NCBI GenBank assembly: GCA_001643675.2
Contig: LSRY02000041.1
Coordinates: 250,501-314,500, forward strand
Reading direction: 5' to 3'
DNA: 64,000 bases
From: Monocercomonoides exilis
Taxonomy: Eukaryota > Preaxostyla > Oxymonadida > Polymastigidae
Shown piece after piece: positions 12,022 through 24,466 of the stretch (its first letter is position 1; the number at the start of each line of letters is the position of its first letter). Under the pieces are notes generated by a model. It saw nothing but the letters and a program-made list of their open reading frames with translations, was not told where the DNA came from and ran no database searches. The position numbers and the translations under genes are program-made.

Positions 12022-12568
12022 CCGAACAATCGTTTCTCAAAATATAGATATACCATGAAATATTTATTTGTTCGAAAGAAACTGAAAAATTGCAAAATGA
12101 ATCCAAAACAATTGATAAATTCATTTTTGTATAATCGTGGTGCAATAGAATCAAAAGAATTAAAAATACCAAATCAAAAATTTTTTAAATAACACTGGAG
12201 TCTAAACCTCTTTTGCCATTTAGTGTTTTTGTCTCAAAACAAACAAATCAGAGAAAAAAAAATCTGCTGATGGTAAAAATAAATAAGGGTTAACAACCTG
12301 TAATTTTTAAAGTGAAAATTTTTGATTGATGCTTTTCTGCATATGTGCATGTGGCGTATGCACACTTAACAGCAATTTCTAATTCTTGCATATTTCGTTT
12401 GTTTATTGCTTTTAAACATCATTTGTGATGTTTTGAGTAATAAAAAACATGCGGAAGTTCGTAAAAAATAAAATTTTAATTTTACAAAAATTATGAAAAT
12501 GGGTCAAAAATTTTTTCAAAAAATGAAAAATCATCAGTGATAAAAAAATCAAAATAAAATAAAAAAGT
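12022..12568. other. AT-rich spacer between family copy 2 and a dead transposase
   Basis: No coding signal is seen. The upstream block conserved before copies 1 and 3 is absent here, which fits a rearranged 5' side of copy 2. Confidence 0.45.
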
Positions 12569-13648
12569 TTATCTGTATGAGTTTTCTGAATACTCAGAGG
12601 CAGATAAACCATCGCCTGGGTCAATATTGTAGGTTTCACTTGTTTCGCTGTCATTTGAAATAAGTAAATCATCTAAATCTGGTATTTCTTCTTCATTTTC
12701 TTCATCTTCTTCATCTTCTTCAGCTTCTTCTGTTTGTTTTTCTTTGAAGAAAACAATTTTTGATACAAATTCTTCAAATCTCACTATCTTTCTCTTATTA
12801 ATCATCCAAAAAGCAAGTCGATCAGCAACATATTTTTCTCTAATTCCTTGGGGAGGAAAAAATCTTCTCATATGGCTCCATAATCCTTCGATTGTATTTG
12901 TGCATGCGTGAGTTTCTTCATCATAAAATTTTCTCTTATGGCACACTGTTAGATGATTGTATCCTTAACGAGAAAGAGATGAATATGCCTTCCACTCATC
13001 TGACATTATTGTTGAATGCGGAAGAATGTGCTTTTGAATGATAGGAATCAACGTCGAAGCAGAACGGTCTGGCACAATCGTGACATAAAAATTCCTTGTT
13101 TCATCCATTTTATCTTTCTTTCGCTCCACTGCACCAAAGACCCACATTTGTTTCTTTCTTCTTCCTCTATGATATTTTCTTCTCCTCAAAACACATTCAT
13201 CTATCTCAACAATAATGTTTTCGCCTCCAAGAATAGTTTCATTCTGATTTATGATGTCCATCGCGCAACACCTCATAACAGATGACCAATATTCCACAGA
13301 GTTCCTATGAATTCCCAACATTTCCGAGCAAATTTTTACACTAGCACCATTCCAAATAAAAAGGATTATTAACAAAATCACATTTATTGGTATCCTGCTT
13401 CGATAAAATGACGTATTCTTGTATGCTGATTGCCTATTGCTACATTTTCTGCAAACCCACATCATCCTGCCATAGTAACGCCGTAAATCCATTTCAATTC
13501 TGTGCATTTTGCGTTTTGGCTTGTTTTTGATAATTTTCTTAAATATCCATTTTTCAGATTTCTCCGAATTGAAAAACAATCTGAATAATTTATTTGTAGG
13601 TTTTCCTGGTAGAGCAAGTGTATCGTCTGAATCAGACACTTCTTCCAT
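12569..13648 (-). pseudogene. Merlin/IS1016-type (ISXO2-like) transposase with an in-frame TAA
   Basis: The reading frame runs from ATG 13648 to a stop at 12569, interrupted by one in-frame TAA at 12965-12967; without it the product would be about 359 aa. Visible features are a zinc-ribbon-like WVCRKCSN segment, the first catalytic Asp in VEIDECVLRRRKYHRGRRK, the second Asp in IMSDEWKAY, and the Glu in NTIEGLWSHMRR after the stop. This order and these motifs are those of the IS1595/ISXO2 DDE family, called Merlin in eukaryotes. The tail is an acidic Glu/Asp stretch. The stop separates the second Asp from the Glu, so the copy should be inactive. I did not find convincing terminal inverted repeats on either side. 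Confidence 0.85.
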
Positions 13649-15741
13649 GAAATTTTTGATTTTTCAATGATCAAAAATCCCATAAATATGTGAAAACGAT
13701 AGATTAAAAAAATCATTAAATCAAGGTTTCCGCACATATTTAGTTCATGAAATAGACACAAAATTCTTTGCAATATTTTTCTGAACTGGTTTTTCATTAA
13801 TTTGAAAATTGCCGTTAAGTATGCATTTGCCGTGCATGTTTGAGCTCTTGAGAACACGACCACAGATGCACCCATGTGAGTTATATTACTGCAGATGGGA
13901 ATGGATTTTGTCTACAGATGGAGGAGCGAGTGGCTGTTTGTATCGATTGCTTGCAAAAAGTGAATTGGTGGAGAAAACCAGCATGAAATTTGAACTTGGT
14001 TAAAAATTGCAAAATATATGATGCAATATTTGCTGCAATTTTTTGAATGAAAAATAACTCAAGCAAGATGCAGAAAAAGCGAGGAGAATGTTTCTGAAGG
14101 ATTGAATTGAATCGCTTGATCATTTCGAGAGAAATGTGTTTCACTTGGCATATTTTTTGCTTCACGATTTGTTTTGTGTGATTTTTTTTATAGAATGCTT
14201 GTTTCATGGAAAAGGAAAGGGAATTGAAGGGTTGGACAATGGAGGAAGCGAGTTGAACGAAGCACTCAGCAGGCCTTAACAACAAGCGCATTGCCATTTA
14301 CACGAATCCTACTGGTATGCTGTCAGCAAAGATATGGCGTTGAATTGTACTTTGTAAAGGAGTTAATTTGGAGGATATCTGTTTTCATCTGATATAATGA
14401 TTGGTTTCACAATGGATTTTCTGCTTTCGATGACGTTCTGTATCAGCCATTTTTTGTCCAGTTGTCTATTTTAATATGTGGCAAGAGGTGATTTGGGAGA
14501 ACAAGAAAACCTGCTGGATTGATGATTACCAATCCATTGGAGATGGGAAAATATTTCAAGGCCAAAAAGATGGTTTGATTTTTTTTTCCATTCCTTTTTC
14601 TTTAATGGTGTTCTTTGAATGAATACAGATTGACAATGAACAGGAATGCCATAGAAAGAGAAGCCTTTTTATCCTTTTTCAAAAGATTCAGAAGTTTTGA
14701 GATGATTCTTATTTGCATCGCATTCAACGATTACATTCGTGTCTTCTGCCATATGTCTTGTATGATGTATAACCAGACAATGCTTAAGATGAGCTTGAAA
14801 GAGAGAAAAAGAAGTTTGTTTGGCTCATTTATTGAGGGTATTTTGTAGAAGCGACTCTTTTGTCGGAGCAGATGGTCTTTCTGAGGATTTGTATTCAAAA
14901 GATATCTGACTTTTCGAATAATTCATCATTCATCTTTGTCGATTGACTCTTTGTAGCCATCGCCTTCATTGCTAATGTCGTTATCATCAAAATTGTAATT
15001 TTTTATTCTCTAACTCTTCCTTTCCTCCTCCTCGTCTTTTTTTTCTCCAAATTCTTTTTCGAAGTTTTCTTTTTCTTTGATTTCTTCCTTTTCAGTTCAA
15101 TCATCATCAAAATTGAAGTCAAAGACAGCGCAAAAATTAATATTGTGATTTCTTCTCCATTTTGATGAAGTAGCCATATTCTTTCAAAATGCTTTCAAAG
15201 AACTTTGTTCTTTAATGAAAACAAAAATTTTGAAGAATGATGAATAAAAAAAATGTCAAATGATGATTATTTATAGATTACACCAACAAATTTTATCCAT
15301 GTTATTGATTCATTACATCTCATCTTCCATTTTATTTTGGTGAACATAAAGAAAACAAAATATTTGAATGGATTCCGAAGTTATACGTGAACAGATATTC
15401 TTTTTGGAGAGAAAGCAGATGAAAAGATGTGAATTATCAAAGGAGAGGAGGATCTGTTGAAGATATTGTCAGAGAGAATGAATACAGAATGAAGAAGGAA
15501 TCGTTATGTCCACAGGAAATAGAATCTTCACAGTTTGGAAGAACTTTACTGAAAAGAAATGAAAATTAAACGAGACATTCGTTTTTCACACAATTGCTTT
15601 GTTGCATTTCGAAGTTTTATTAAAGAAAATGAAAATTTAAAAATAAAACATAAAATAACTGTTAATTTTTCCATTTTGTGAAGTGATGGAAAAAAGAGAA
15701 AGATAATTTTTGAGTTACAAAGCCAAATGAAATGAATTAAG
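13649..15741. other. Intergenic, no gene supported
   Basis: Short open stretches occur in all frames but none has a start, splice sites and a recognisable motif together. The 14280-14850 part has coding-like composition on the plus strand (for example around 14690-14840) with frequent stops, and may be gene debris. 14990-15110 is T/C-rich low complexity. Confidence 0.4.
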
Positions 15742-17137
15742 TTAAACACTTATAAAATAATCTGTAATATCCAATGAAAATCCAGAATCATATTTTCTGT
15801 TCAGGAAATTCAACGTTTCATGAAAGCTGATGATGATATCTTCGTATCCTTCTTCTTCCACCTTTTCGAAAATTGCTATTTTGTTTTTCATTCTTTCCTC
15901 TTCTTTTGAATCATCATCCATCTTTTTGTTCAATCTTCCGAAAATAGACATATAGATATCAAAAGAAAAAAACATGATTTCATCGTTCAGCGTTGACTGT
16001 AAAAAATCCTCCAAAACAAGAGAAATATATCCACTTTTCACCATGTCTTCAATACATATAGTTTCATTTTGAGTCAAGTAATGCAATTGATAATGAAAGT
16101 ATCCTGGCATTTCTTCATTCTCTCTTGTTACTCTGCACAGTCCGACAATACAACAGATCAGCTCCATAAATTCATCTTTCCACGATCGGAATTCGCCAAA
16201 CAACACATCGACTGTGGAAATCCATCTCTCTATTATCCGAACTTCTTTCACCCTTTTCGTTACTTCCTCTTTTTTCTTCCAATCCACACATCTTGAAAGT
16301 GCTTCCAGTTCTCTTGTTGCCGCTCTCGGAAAACGTAGCTCATCCACAATGGCATCTTCCAAACTGCTGTTTGTGACAAATCTGTGTATTAAAAACATCC
16401 AAGCAGACTGATAGGCAAGATGGGTCAGGTTGTGATGTTCTTGATGATATTTGATTATCTCTTTGATCTCATTCAGAAACAGTTCTAGTTCGATAAACTA
16501 ATTAGAAATAAAGGGAAAAAAAATCAATAATATTAAAAGTGAAATTGAAATACTCATACACAACATCCTATGTTGCTCAATGTCAGCAATGCCACTTCCA
16601 CTTCTTTTTGTGCTTCTTCATCTCCCTCTTTGTTCAGCGCGACCTTCAAAATGCAAGGCAAACAAATTGAAAGAAATTCCGAAGAAGCCCACATGCTCAA
16701 TAAAAGATAGCATTCGCAAAGATCATCTAAAAGTATTTCGTTCTTTTCATTTCTTTTCTTTTCTTCTTCAAGAATCATTCTCTCAAATCTTTCGTTTAAC
16801 AAAGACTTTTTAAAGCATTGAAAATATATATTTATCAGCACTTTCCAATATCCAATATGCTTCAATAATAGAATAGCGTTTTCTACAGTCATTTTCTTTT
16901 CTTCAATCATTTTGTTCATTTTGTTGAACAATTCCATTGTGAAAATAGATTTTAATTCTTCTTTGTCCATCTCTTTCATCACTTCATTCATTTCAACAAT
17001 TTTCTGTTTCTGTTCATCTTCATTGCAATGTTCAAGCTCTGAAAATAATTCTGAAAAAAGAACCACAATCACCAGGAATTCAAATGAAACAATGAATGCA
17101 CACCAGCGAACTTTTTTGCGTTATTTGTCTCCTGCAT
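15742..17137 (-). CDS. Tandem-family protein, copy 3, three exons, intact (426 aa)
   Basis: Exons are 17137-17104, 17050-16560 and 16497-15742, joined over a 53-nt intron (GTGTGC...TTTCAG) and a 62-nt intron (GTATGA...ATTAG). All joins are in frame and the total is 427 codons with the stop. Exon 1 gives MQETNNAKKFA, as in copy 1. The N-terminal half contains FSELEHCNEDEQKQK and a Lys/Glu-rich helical region; the C-terminal half carries HNLTHLAYQSAWMF, ATRELEALSRCVDWK and GYEDIIISFHETLNF. No signal peptide, membrane helix or catalytic motif is visible. This is the cleanest copy and the best reference for the family's gene structure. I remember similar proteins as an abundant unknown family in oxymonads; function unknown. 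Confidence 0.85.
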
Positions 17138-19165
17138 TTTTATAAGAACATTTTACCACAAAACAATTAAATTTTTATCATTCACATAAAATTAGCAAAT
17201 GTTTGGATTGATGACATCAACGAATAACAAAATCTCAAAAATACCATAAAAATCAATGAATTCACACCATATTTTTATGCACAAATATATTTGGCAATGT
17301 TTTATGAAGAAAAAAATAAATTTAATCTTCTTCTTTTTGATGTTATGGATATGTTGATCGATTAGTTTTGTTTGAACCGAAATTATTCATGCACCAATTG
17401 AGAATTCCAGAGTGAACATTATCTGTAGAGCTAGAAATATTATTTCCTGTGATGACAACGGACAATGGTGGTTATGCAATATTTTTGGAATTCTGACATT
17501 TGATTTTTGTTAATTGGATGACCAAGGGGAATGCAACAATTTCATCAATAACACAAAAAGACATTATGTATGTAATTTTTATTGTTCTATTGATTGTGAA
17601 GATGTTTCCATCTGTATCCTCTCCAAAGTGCAGGAATATGAGTTATTGTTAAAATGGCTAATCTCCCTTTGCAGAGCAATACGATGAAGATGGAGCAGAT
17701 TGTTATTCAGCCATTGGTAAATAAATGAAGTTACGGAAGATATACGATTTTCATGATTTTTATTTGGAACAAGATGTGAAAACAAATTCAACTGATGTTT
17801 CATTGAATGAAGATTTATGGATGGAATTCTGTGAAGGACAAAATCTGCACAAAATTATATAGCATTTTGGAATGTTAGGCAGATGGAATAGTTTAGGGTA
17901 TTTTTTGGCAAGGAAAGCAGCAGGCAATATCAAGGGAAAGATATTTATCACAAAAAAAAGGCAAGAATTCAATGGAAAAAAGGAGACTGCCATAATGCCA
18001 ATCGTTTTGATAAGGTTTTCCTGTTTCTCGGACTGTGCCAGGCAGACATGGAAGCGAAGAATTTCTATTTCTGATTCCGCTTATGCTCCAAAACATATGA
18101 GGAATACCAACGACGAGACATTCAATTGTCGAGTGCTTTTTTTTGCCATCAAGCAACATTCTTCCAAATTACATCTGGTTTTCATTCTTCGAAGGGGCAG
18201 CAATTTTGAGCAAGCAAAACGATTATCATGCCACGTTTGTTTTCTTCGACGCCATTGACAACTACAGAAAAATACAGAATATTTGTGTCAACCTCTTCAA
18301 GCTCAGCCATCCAGAGATTTTATTGTTATTCTCCATTTGCGTTGCATCGATGCGGAGTTGATTTGTGGGGACTTTGCTGCTTCGCATTGGGTGCGCTGAG
18401 GTGTTTGCAGAAGTTAGACAAGACGGCCATGTTTTCTCAGACGAACATCGAGAATGAACAATTTCTCTGAAGACTGTTTAATGTGCTTATTTCTGGTTGT
18501 TATGCGGTTGGCCTGTGTTTATCTTGCGTTGTGGGTTCTGTTTGAAATGGTTTTTAAAATGGAAAATTTCATCAGATGTTGCTTTCAATCGAACATATTT
18601 TCTGGCGCTGATTGAGTTCACTCTGCTGCTTGTGTACCAACAAGAATGAAGCGTCATTGCGTTCTTTCATCTTCTTGGCGAGTTGCATCAATGATTGAAA
18701 CAGTGGCATTTTTTTAATGTGAGAGTGCATTCACAGCGCGCGGTAGCTAATACAATGAGACGGGGGGTTCAATAATTTGTTGGTGGGAGACAGCAGCGGA
18801 GGTGCAAGAAAAGCCAAAGAATGCTTCAATCAGATGGAGGACAAGGGAGATATATGTTGCAACAGCAGAACTATGAAGGAAGGAGACGAATGAGAACAAA
18901 AGAACGAGGAGAGGAAGAGGAAGAGGAAGAGAAAGGGGAAGAGGATGATATTTCGGAGAAATACAGAGAAATAAAGGAATGTTGTCTCTGATGAGGATGA
19001 TGTGCGGATGAAGGAAAAGGAAGAATTCGATAAAGAACGTGGCAATAATGTAAATAATGTGAAAAGAAAACAGAAAAGATGTGAAGACGTGCATTCAAAT
19101 CAAACTTCTTCTGCGATTAAAAATCATCTATCTCCATCAGCTTCAACGATGGGCCGCCTTATTCC
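17138..19165. other. Upstream flank of copy 3 and unassigned sequence
   Basis: 17573-17640 matches 8976-9050 upstream of copy 1. From 17870 to 18470 plus-strand open stretches in changing frames (for example ending near 18258 and 18361) suggest a decayed gene, but no family is recognisable. 18860-19020 is purine-rich low complexity. Confidence 0.4.
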
Positions 19166-20104
19166 TCATTCATTGCCAAGCCTTTTATGTTGTTCCTTAT
19201 CTTTTCCCACACCCTCTGCGCTTCCATCTGAAGTTATACCCAAAGACCCATCTATTGTTTCTTCTGCTTTCCTGTTCTCCTGCTGAATGCCATCAGATGG
19301 AGAAGAACTGCACACTTCAGATTCCACTGAATGCTGCTTGTCTGTATCTGTCTTCACCTCTGCCTTCACAAACCTCAGCCCCGCCACCGACAGCCCCTTC
19401 TCCTCAATCTCCCCCACTTCACACTCTGCAACCCATCTCCCCACACTTCATCTTTCAACTTCTCCATCAAATATTTCAACTGAGACGATCGCCGTATTTG
19501 CATTGAAGGGCCAAACTGATCGTAGATCGATGGGAACACATTCACATCCGCTGCAGAAAAGAGCCGATTATTCTCCTCCTTCATGCCCACCGATGTTGCA
19601 AGCTACGGAAGAGGCGCCACCAGCGGAACTGAAAGCATCACCGAAAGCGCTTAATCGAAGGCACACAACACACCTATCCAGCACCGCCAGACGTGCTACA
19701 AAACAACCCTTCAGCGTCTGCAGCACATACACCTGAGCTGCCTCATGTACCACAACCCGCAGCAGCCTCTCGATGTCGTACTCGCTACTGTTGATGTGTT
19801 TGGCACTACCACCTCCGAGGCATCCAAAGGATCAATTACGGACGCGTTGAATGATGAAAGTGATAACTACTCAACCACTGCCGCCTTCTTCTCTTCGCTT
19901 CTCAACCTCAGGAATGGCGAAGCAGACAAAGATTACTAAAGACGCTGAGCGAAGATACAACTGCTGAGCTGCCACTGCCACAAGAAGCTTTTTCAGATGC
20001 CTTACCATGTCTGCTGGCAGCATTATCGGAGACACAAACATCATGTCTTCATTCAAAGATAAAATGTGGATCATCTGTGAAAGCTCGCTGTTATCGTGCA
20101 GCAA
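19166..20104 (-). pseudogene. Frameshifted remnant of a helical-repeat-like gene
   Basis: On the minus strand, adjacent open stretches at 20104-19871, 19753-19568, 19590-19375 and 19444-19166 switch frame at each step, yet each has protein-like composition. Examples are SELSQMIHILSLNEDMMF and FPSIYDQFGPSMQIRRSS. GC content is higher than in the neighbouring intergenic DNA. Amphipathic Leu-rich stretches suggest an armadillo- or HEAT-type repeat protein, but this is a guess. No start, splice logic or intact frame joins them, so I treat it as a dead gene. Confidence 0.45.
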
Positions 20105-20695
20105 GAAAGGACGAAGCAGAATGTATTCAGAAGTTGCACAGAAATAAGAAGAAAAAGAAAAGCGAACGATATTTCATGAAAAGAAAGCTTCAATGAATAT
20201 GAATCATGATTTTATCCAAAGATGAGCAATTTTATTGTCAGTTTTATCGATTTCATTATGTGCTTTTCAAAATACACATTTTTCATTCAGTTGAAATATC
20301 AATCGTTTGTTTCATGCTCTGGACATCTCTTGCGATATTGATAAAGACTTGTCACAAAACTCTATAATAAATAATTGAAATTTTGCATATCAAAAGGACA
20401 CTTTTGAACTGGCATTTTTGATTGGAATCAATGAAAATGCCAAAAAAAAAAAATAAGAATACAATTCTCAAATTGAGCTTTCTTTCGTAAGATTATTTTG
20501 CGATTTTCGGAGTTACAGTGTTCAAAAAAGAAAAAAATGCAATCTCAAAACAAGCAAAGTTGAACTGAAAAAGAAAATAAAAATTGATAACTGAAAACTG
20601 AAAACAAAATTTGCTTTGAATGAAAAGAAAAACTCTTTGTATCTATGAAATAACAAAATGAAAGAAAAAACTCTTAATATCTGAACAAGGAAATT
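20105..20695. other. AT-rich spacer
   Basis: No coding exon, repeat or RNA gene is seen. A-rich runs occur near 20440 and 20530. Confidence 0.5.
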
Positions 20696-22760
20696 TTACA
20701 GAATCAAATAAACTGCAACAATAACTAACACAAGTGAACACTTGAAAAACGAAGTGTTCACTCGCTTGAAGAGCTTGACTGCAAAAGTTTCTGTTTTGTC
20801 GGCAAAGCTTTCCCACCAATTGGGATCCGAGCCTTTAAGCCTTGCATAATAATCCCTTCGTATTTTCAATGCTTTTTCGGTTTCAAGCCTATCCATCCAA
20901 AATTGTGATACTGTTTTTCTCATGTTCACCGCTTTTCCCACTGGCTTCCAAGCTTTTTTTTCGTAGTGCTCGTCAAATCCAACAATAGCCTCGCCCTTTA
21001 AAAGCTTGCGCAATCCAAGTTTCATTCTCAGCCACTCAAATTTCTGAATCGCAAAATAATACCTACTATCAATCTCTTCGTTCCTCCATTCCACTTCCAA
21101 ATCTTTACGCATTCCTTTTGAGTCATCAGGAATACATAACATTTCAAAAACCACAAAAGGAATGATCAAAGAAGCAATGCAAAAGCCAAAATGCAGCTTT
21201 ATTGAACCATCGAGCTTCAGTGGAACAATAATCAGAAACGGAAGCACAACCACGCTCACGATTTTCATTCCAAGAAAAATAAGTTCTTTGGAAAGAGAAT
21301 CCAGTTTTCCATAAAAACTTCTTTCATTTAATATCATTGCAAAGAAACGTGCAAAAAGGATCAATGCGCTCCAAATTGTTAGAGAAAATACAGTTCTCCA
21401 CTTGAGCGATGTCAGGCTCACTAAAACTCGATAAATGTGTGCTGTTTAACATCATGCAATGCATTTTGTGAGAAAAAAAAAGAAAAAAAAGAAAAAAAAA
21501 GAAAAGATTAATTATCTGTAATTTGAAATTCATCAGTCAGATCAAACCGTCTGCTTTTAGCGAAGCAATCACGAAAAAGAACAGCAAAAGAACAGCTGAA
21601 ATGGAATCCAACAGCAAATCCATGTATTTGTATAATAAAGCTGTCTGCTCGAATTCGTATTCAAACAGCAAGATATACATCAAAGCAGTGAATACAAAAT
21701 ATGGCCATATGAACAGAAATATTGGAATGTGCTTCCAAAAATAGTCGAAATAAAGAGCAGTTGCCAGAATCACTCCATTGACAATACTCCACAATTTGTT
21801 TGAATATTCGCACTTTTTCACACACGAAATGAAATAATCAACAAAACAATACGATCCAATCAGAAGTGTTGAAAATGTCAAAGTGTCTGCGAATGACTTT
21901 TTTGCAGCTTCCCCGTTCGCTCTCGCTCGAAAAGCAATTTCACTGTTTCTCAGGAAACTGAGTAATCCAAGTACTATCAAAATTTCTGATATTAATCGCA
22001 AAACAGAACAAATTGATGCTTTGAGTATCGTTCGTTTCAGCCTTTTCCTATTTTCCCCAGAGATCCGTGGAAAATCTCGTATGTGTGCCAGCTCTTTGTA
22101 TATTCTAAATGAAACAGAGAATATTCGCACAAAACACATAAATTAAAGACAAACAACCAGTCAAAGAATAAAAAATGCTCAAATGCTTCAGAACACAAAC
22201 TGCAATGTCTCCTTCCATCCCTTTGCGCTCACTCCGTATTTGTAGCTCTCTTTCCAGTCTTCTTCAGAACGAGGGTTAAAAAAATAAATATATTGAAATG
22301 CACAATCTGGCAGAAGGCAAATCTTGTGCATGAAGGGAATTATTGCTCTGCACTTTATTCTTGCACATCTTGACGATTAGTGGGAAGAAACAATACAAAA
22401 CGTCAAATGTTGATTCTTTCTTTGAAAAAATGAAAAAACAATAAAGACGAACTCTTCCGTTTTTGAGAGGAGATTGAATCGATGATTCACCTGAGACAAC
22501 GAAAGAATCGTTGAAAAGTCGCATTTCCCAAAGATCCTATTTGCAACATTCCACGCAAAAAGCAAAAGGTTTGTTTCATCAAAAGATATTGAAAATTTAA
22601 ACTCAAACATCCTCAAAATATCATCGGGAAGGCTGCCTGAATAAAACGATTTCAAAGTATAAAATATTGCAAATGAAACACATTCGCACCTAAACATGCA
22701 TCTACAGCCTCCTTGGAATAGCTTTCTCTCATTTCCATGAAAAACTGAAATAATAATTTA
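20696..22760 (-). CDS. Multi-exon, multi-pass membrane protein of unknown family (5' end not found)
   Basis: The two last exons are firm: 22103-21548 (its ORF reads back to an ATG at 22139) and 21441-20696, joined over a 106-nt intron (GTTTGA...AAACAG) in frame. They encode several hydrophobic segments and a C-terminal charged region ending in a final membrane helix (KCSLVLVIVAVYLIL). Upstream, plausible exons encode EEDWKESYKYGVSAKGWKE (about 22212-22280, donor GTTTGT, acceptor CATTTAG near 22104), a stretch including ESTFDVLYCFFPLIVKMCK, and SLPDDILRMFEFKFSISFD (about 22500-22645), preceded by an exon ending near 22695. Around 22300-22380 the coding frame seems to slip by one base. The 5' exon is not found before the foldback element at 22911. 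Function unknown; orthology cannot be judged. Confidence 0.6.
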
Positions 22761-22910
22761 TGGTTAAAAATTTTCTAAAAAAAACTTATTAAATAATCAA
22801 ATTATTAACATTTTTTTTATAAAAATAAACTTAGAAACAAATCGTTTTAAAAACTCAAAAATCAAGAATCAAATGTGTTTCTTTCCATTTTTCATCAAAA
22901 ATCATACAAA
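22761..22910. other. Short AT-rich stretch before foldback element 1
   Basis: It contains the acceptor-like TTATTTCAG just upstream (minus strand) of the first recognisable exon of the membrane-protein gene, but no earlier exon. Confidence 0.4.
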
Positions 22911-23923
22911 TAGGGTCAACTTTTTAATGGGACTTTTTTCTTTATTGGCACTTTTTTTGTTTTTGCATGCCAATCATTCAAAAAAGCTTGATGAACCACA
23001 ACACTCGGATGAGTGTGTTTATAAAACAAATACATTAAATTACCGGTTTTTTTTTAAATATTGTTTAATTTTCGTAGAGATATAGCAATTTTTTATTTAT
23101 TTTGAAGTGACTTTTTTCAGCCGAAGAAGCATTCCACAAAATTTTGAAATCCATTTTTAAAAACAACTAGCATTATCCTTTTTATATTCAAAATCTTAAG
23201 TTTAACAATTTGTTTTTTCTTCATTTTTTCACATTTCAATTTTTTATCAACATGAGAATACAAATTTGAAAATTTCTTTGTTATTAAAATGAAGTGTAAA
23301 AAATAAAAATATAATATGAAAAATACACACTCTTATGAAGAAGTGTGAAAAAGGTTGAACATTAATATTTTCTATTTGCTTCAAACAGGTGAATGGTCAC
23401 AACATTGAATGATCTGAGATCAAACTTATTCAATTTTGATGTGTTTGAGACAAACGGAAAATGTTAATGTTCAACCTTTTTCACACTTCTTCATAAGAGT
23501 GTGTATTTTTCATATTATATTTTTATTTTTAACACTTCATTTTAATAACAAAGAAATTTTTGAAATTGTGTTCGCATGTTGATTAAAAAAAATGAAATGC
23601 GAAAAAATCAAAAGAAAAAAAACAAGTTGTTCAACTTAAGATTTTGAATATAAAAAGGAAAATGCCAGTAGTTTAAAAAATGGATTTCTTATTTTTGTGA
23701 AATGCTTCTTCGGCTGGAAAAAGTCACTTCAAAATAAATAAAAAATTGCTATATCTCTACGAAAATTAAACAATATTTAAAAAAAAACCGGTAATTTAAT
23801 GTATTTGTTTTATAAACACACTCATCCGAGTGTTGTGGTTCATCAAGCTTTTTTGAATGATTGGCATGCAAAAACAAAAAAAGTGCCAATAAAGAAAAAA
23901 GTCCCATTAAAAAGTTGACCCTA
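22911..23923. mobile_element. Foldback element 1: 1.0-kb palindrome with TA target duplication
   Basis: The element body is 22913-23921. Its left arm starts GGGTCAAC and its right arm ends GTTGACCC, and the arms are inverted copies of each other over nearly their whole length (about 470 bases each, with a few small differences) around a centre near 23400. TA flanks it on both sides (22911-22912 and 23922-23923), as expected for Tc1/mariner-like integration. It has no coding capacity, so it would be a non-autonomous MITE-like element. The outer 60 bases are related to those of foldback element 2 but the interiors differ. Confidence 0.85.
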
Positions 23924-24466
23924 ATAACTATTTCATCAACAAATCTCTCGTTTTAAGAAAGACTTTCATATGTTTCATTTCTTTTTTCATTCATTATAGC
24001 TTGTGAATAAATTTCTTCTTTTTTTCATTCATTATAGCTTGTGAATAAATTTCTTTTTTTTTTCACTGTCTGAAGAATTTTTGAATTAAATAAATCCAAA
24101 TTTAGGTGATGAAAAAGAATAAAAAACCGGATACTACAATGAACAAACATGTGAAAGTGGTTTCTTTAAAAACATTCATTAAGAACCATGAAAACATTCA
24201 TCAAACGATATTATTGTGTTATACATATGAAATAATACTGGTGTGCTGCATTTCTGTTTTCAGACACGCACACCTCGCACACCACTTTGCATTTGAAGGC
24301 ACGCCATTCTGCTAAAGCATCTGGATTTTGAAAATATTCCTTTCTGATGTTCATGAAGCTGCAAACTGAAAAGCATGAGAATAATTTATTTAAGTTGGAG
24401 ATTTCGAAAAAGGCTCTTGCAATATTTTTCTTTTGCATTCCTTCTCTCTGTTTCACCACATCCAAA
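23924..24466. other. Spacer between two foldback elements with a possible exon
   Basis: On the minus strand 24465-24211 is open and protein-like (contains KEYFQNPDALAEWRAFKCK) and ends at a GTATTA donor-like site near 24235. It might be an upstream exon of the membrane-protein gene at 20696 or part of another broken gene. Confidence 0.3.
23981..24056. repeat. Tandem duplication, 38-bp unit, two copies
   Basis: The string CATTCATTATAGCTTGTGAA occurs at 23988 and again at 24026 with the same surrounding T-rich sequence, giving two head-to-tail copies. Confidence 0.85.

Noticed and set aside
12965-12967. Possibility that in-frame TAA/TAG encode Gln (as in some oxymonads)
   Set aside because: The two surface-protein paralogues stop at the same codon with TAG in one and TGA in the other, cellular genes here have no in-frame TAA/TAG, and the in-frame stops occur only in transposon or decayed genes and include TGA. 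One TAG replaces a catalytic Glu.
18728-18790. GC-rich stretch with GCGCGCGGTAGC that looked like a possible structured RNA
   Set aside because: No cloverleaf or conserved RNA motif could be paired by eye; it lies in decayed sequence.
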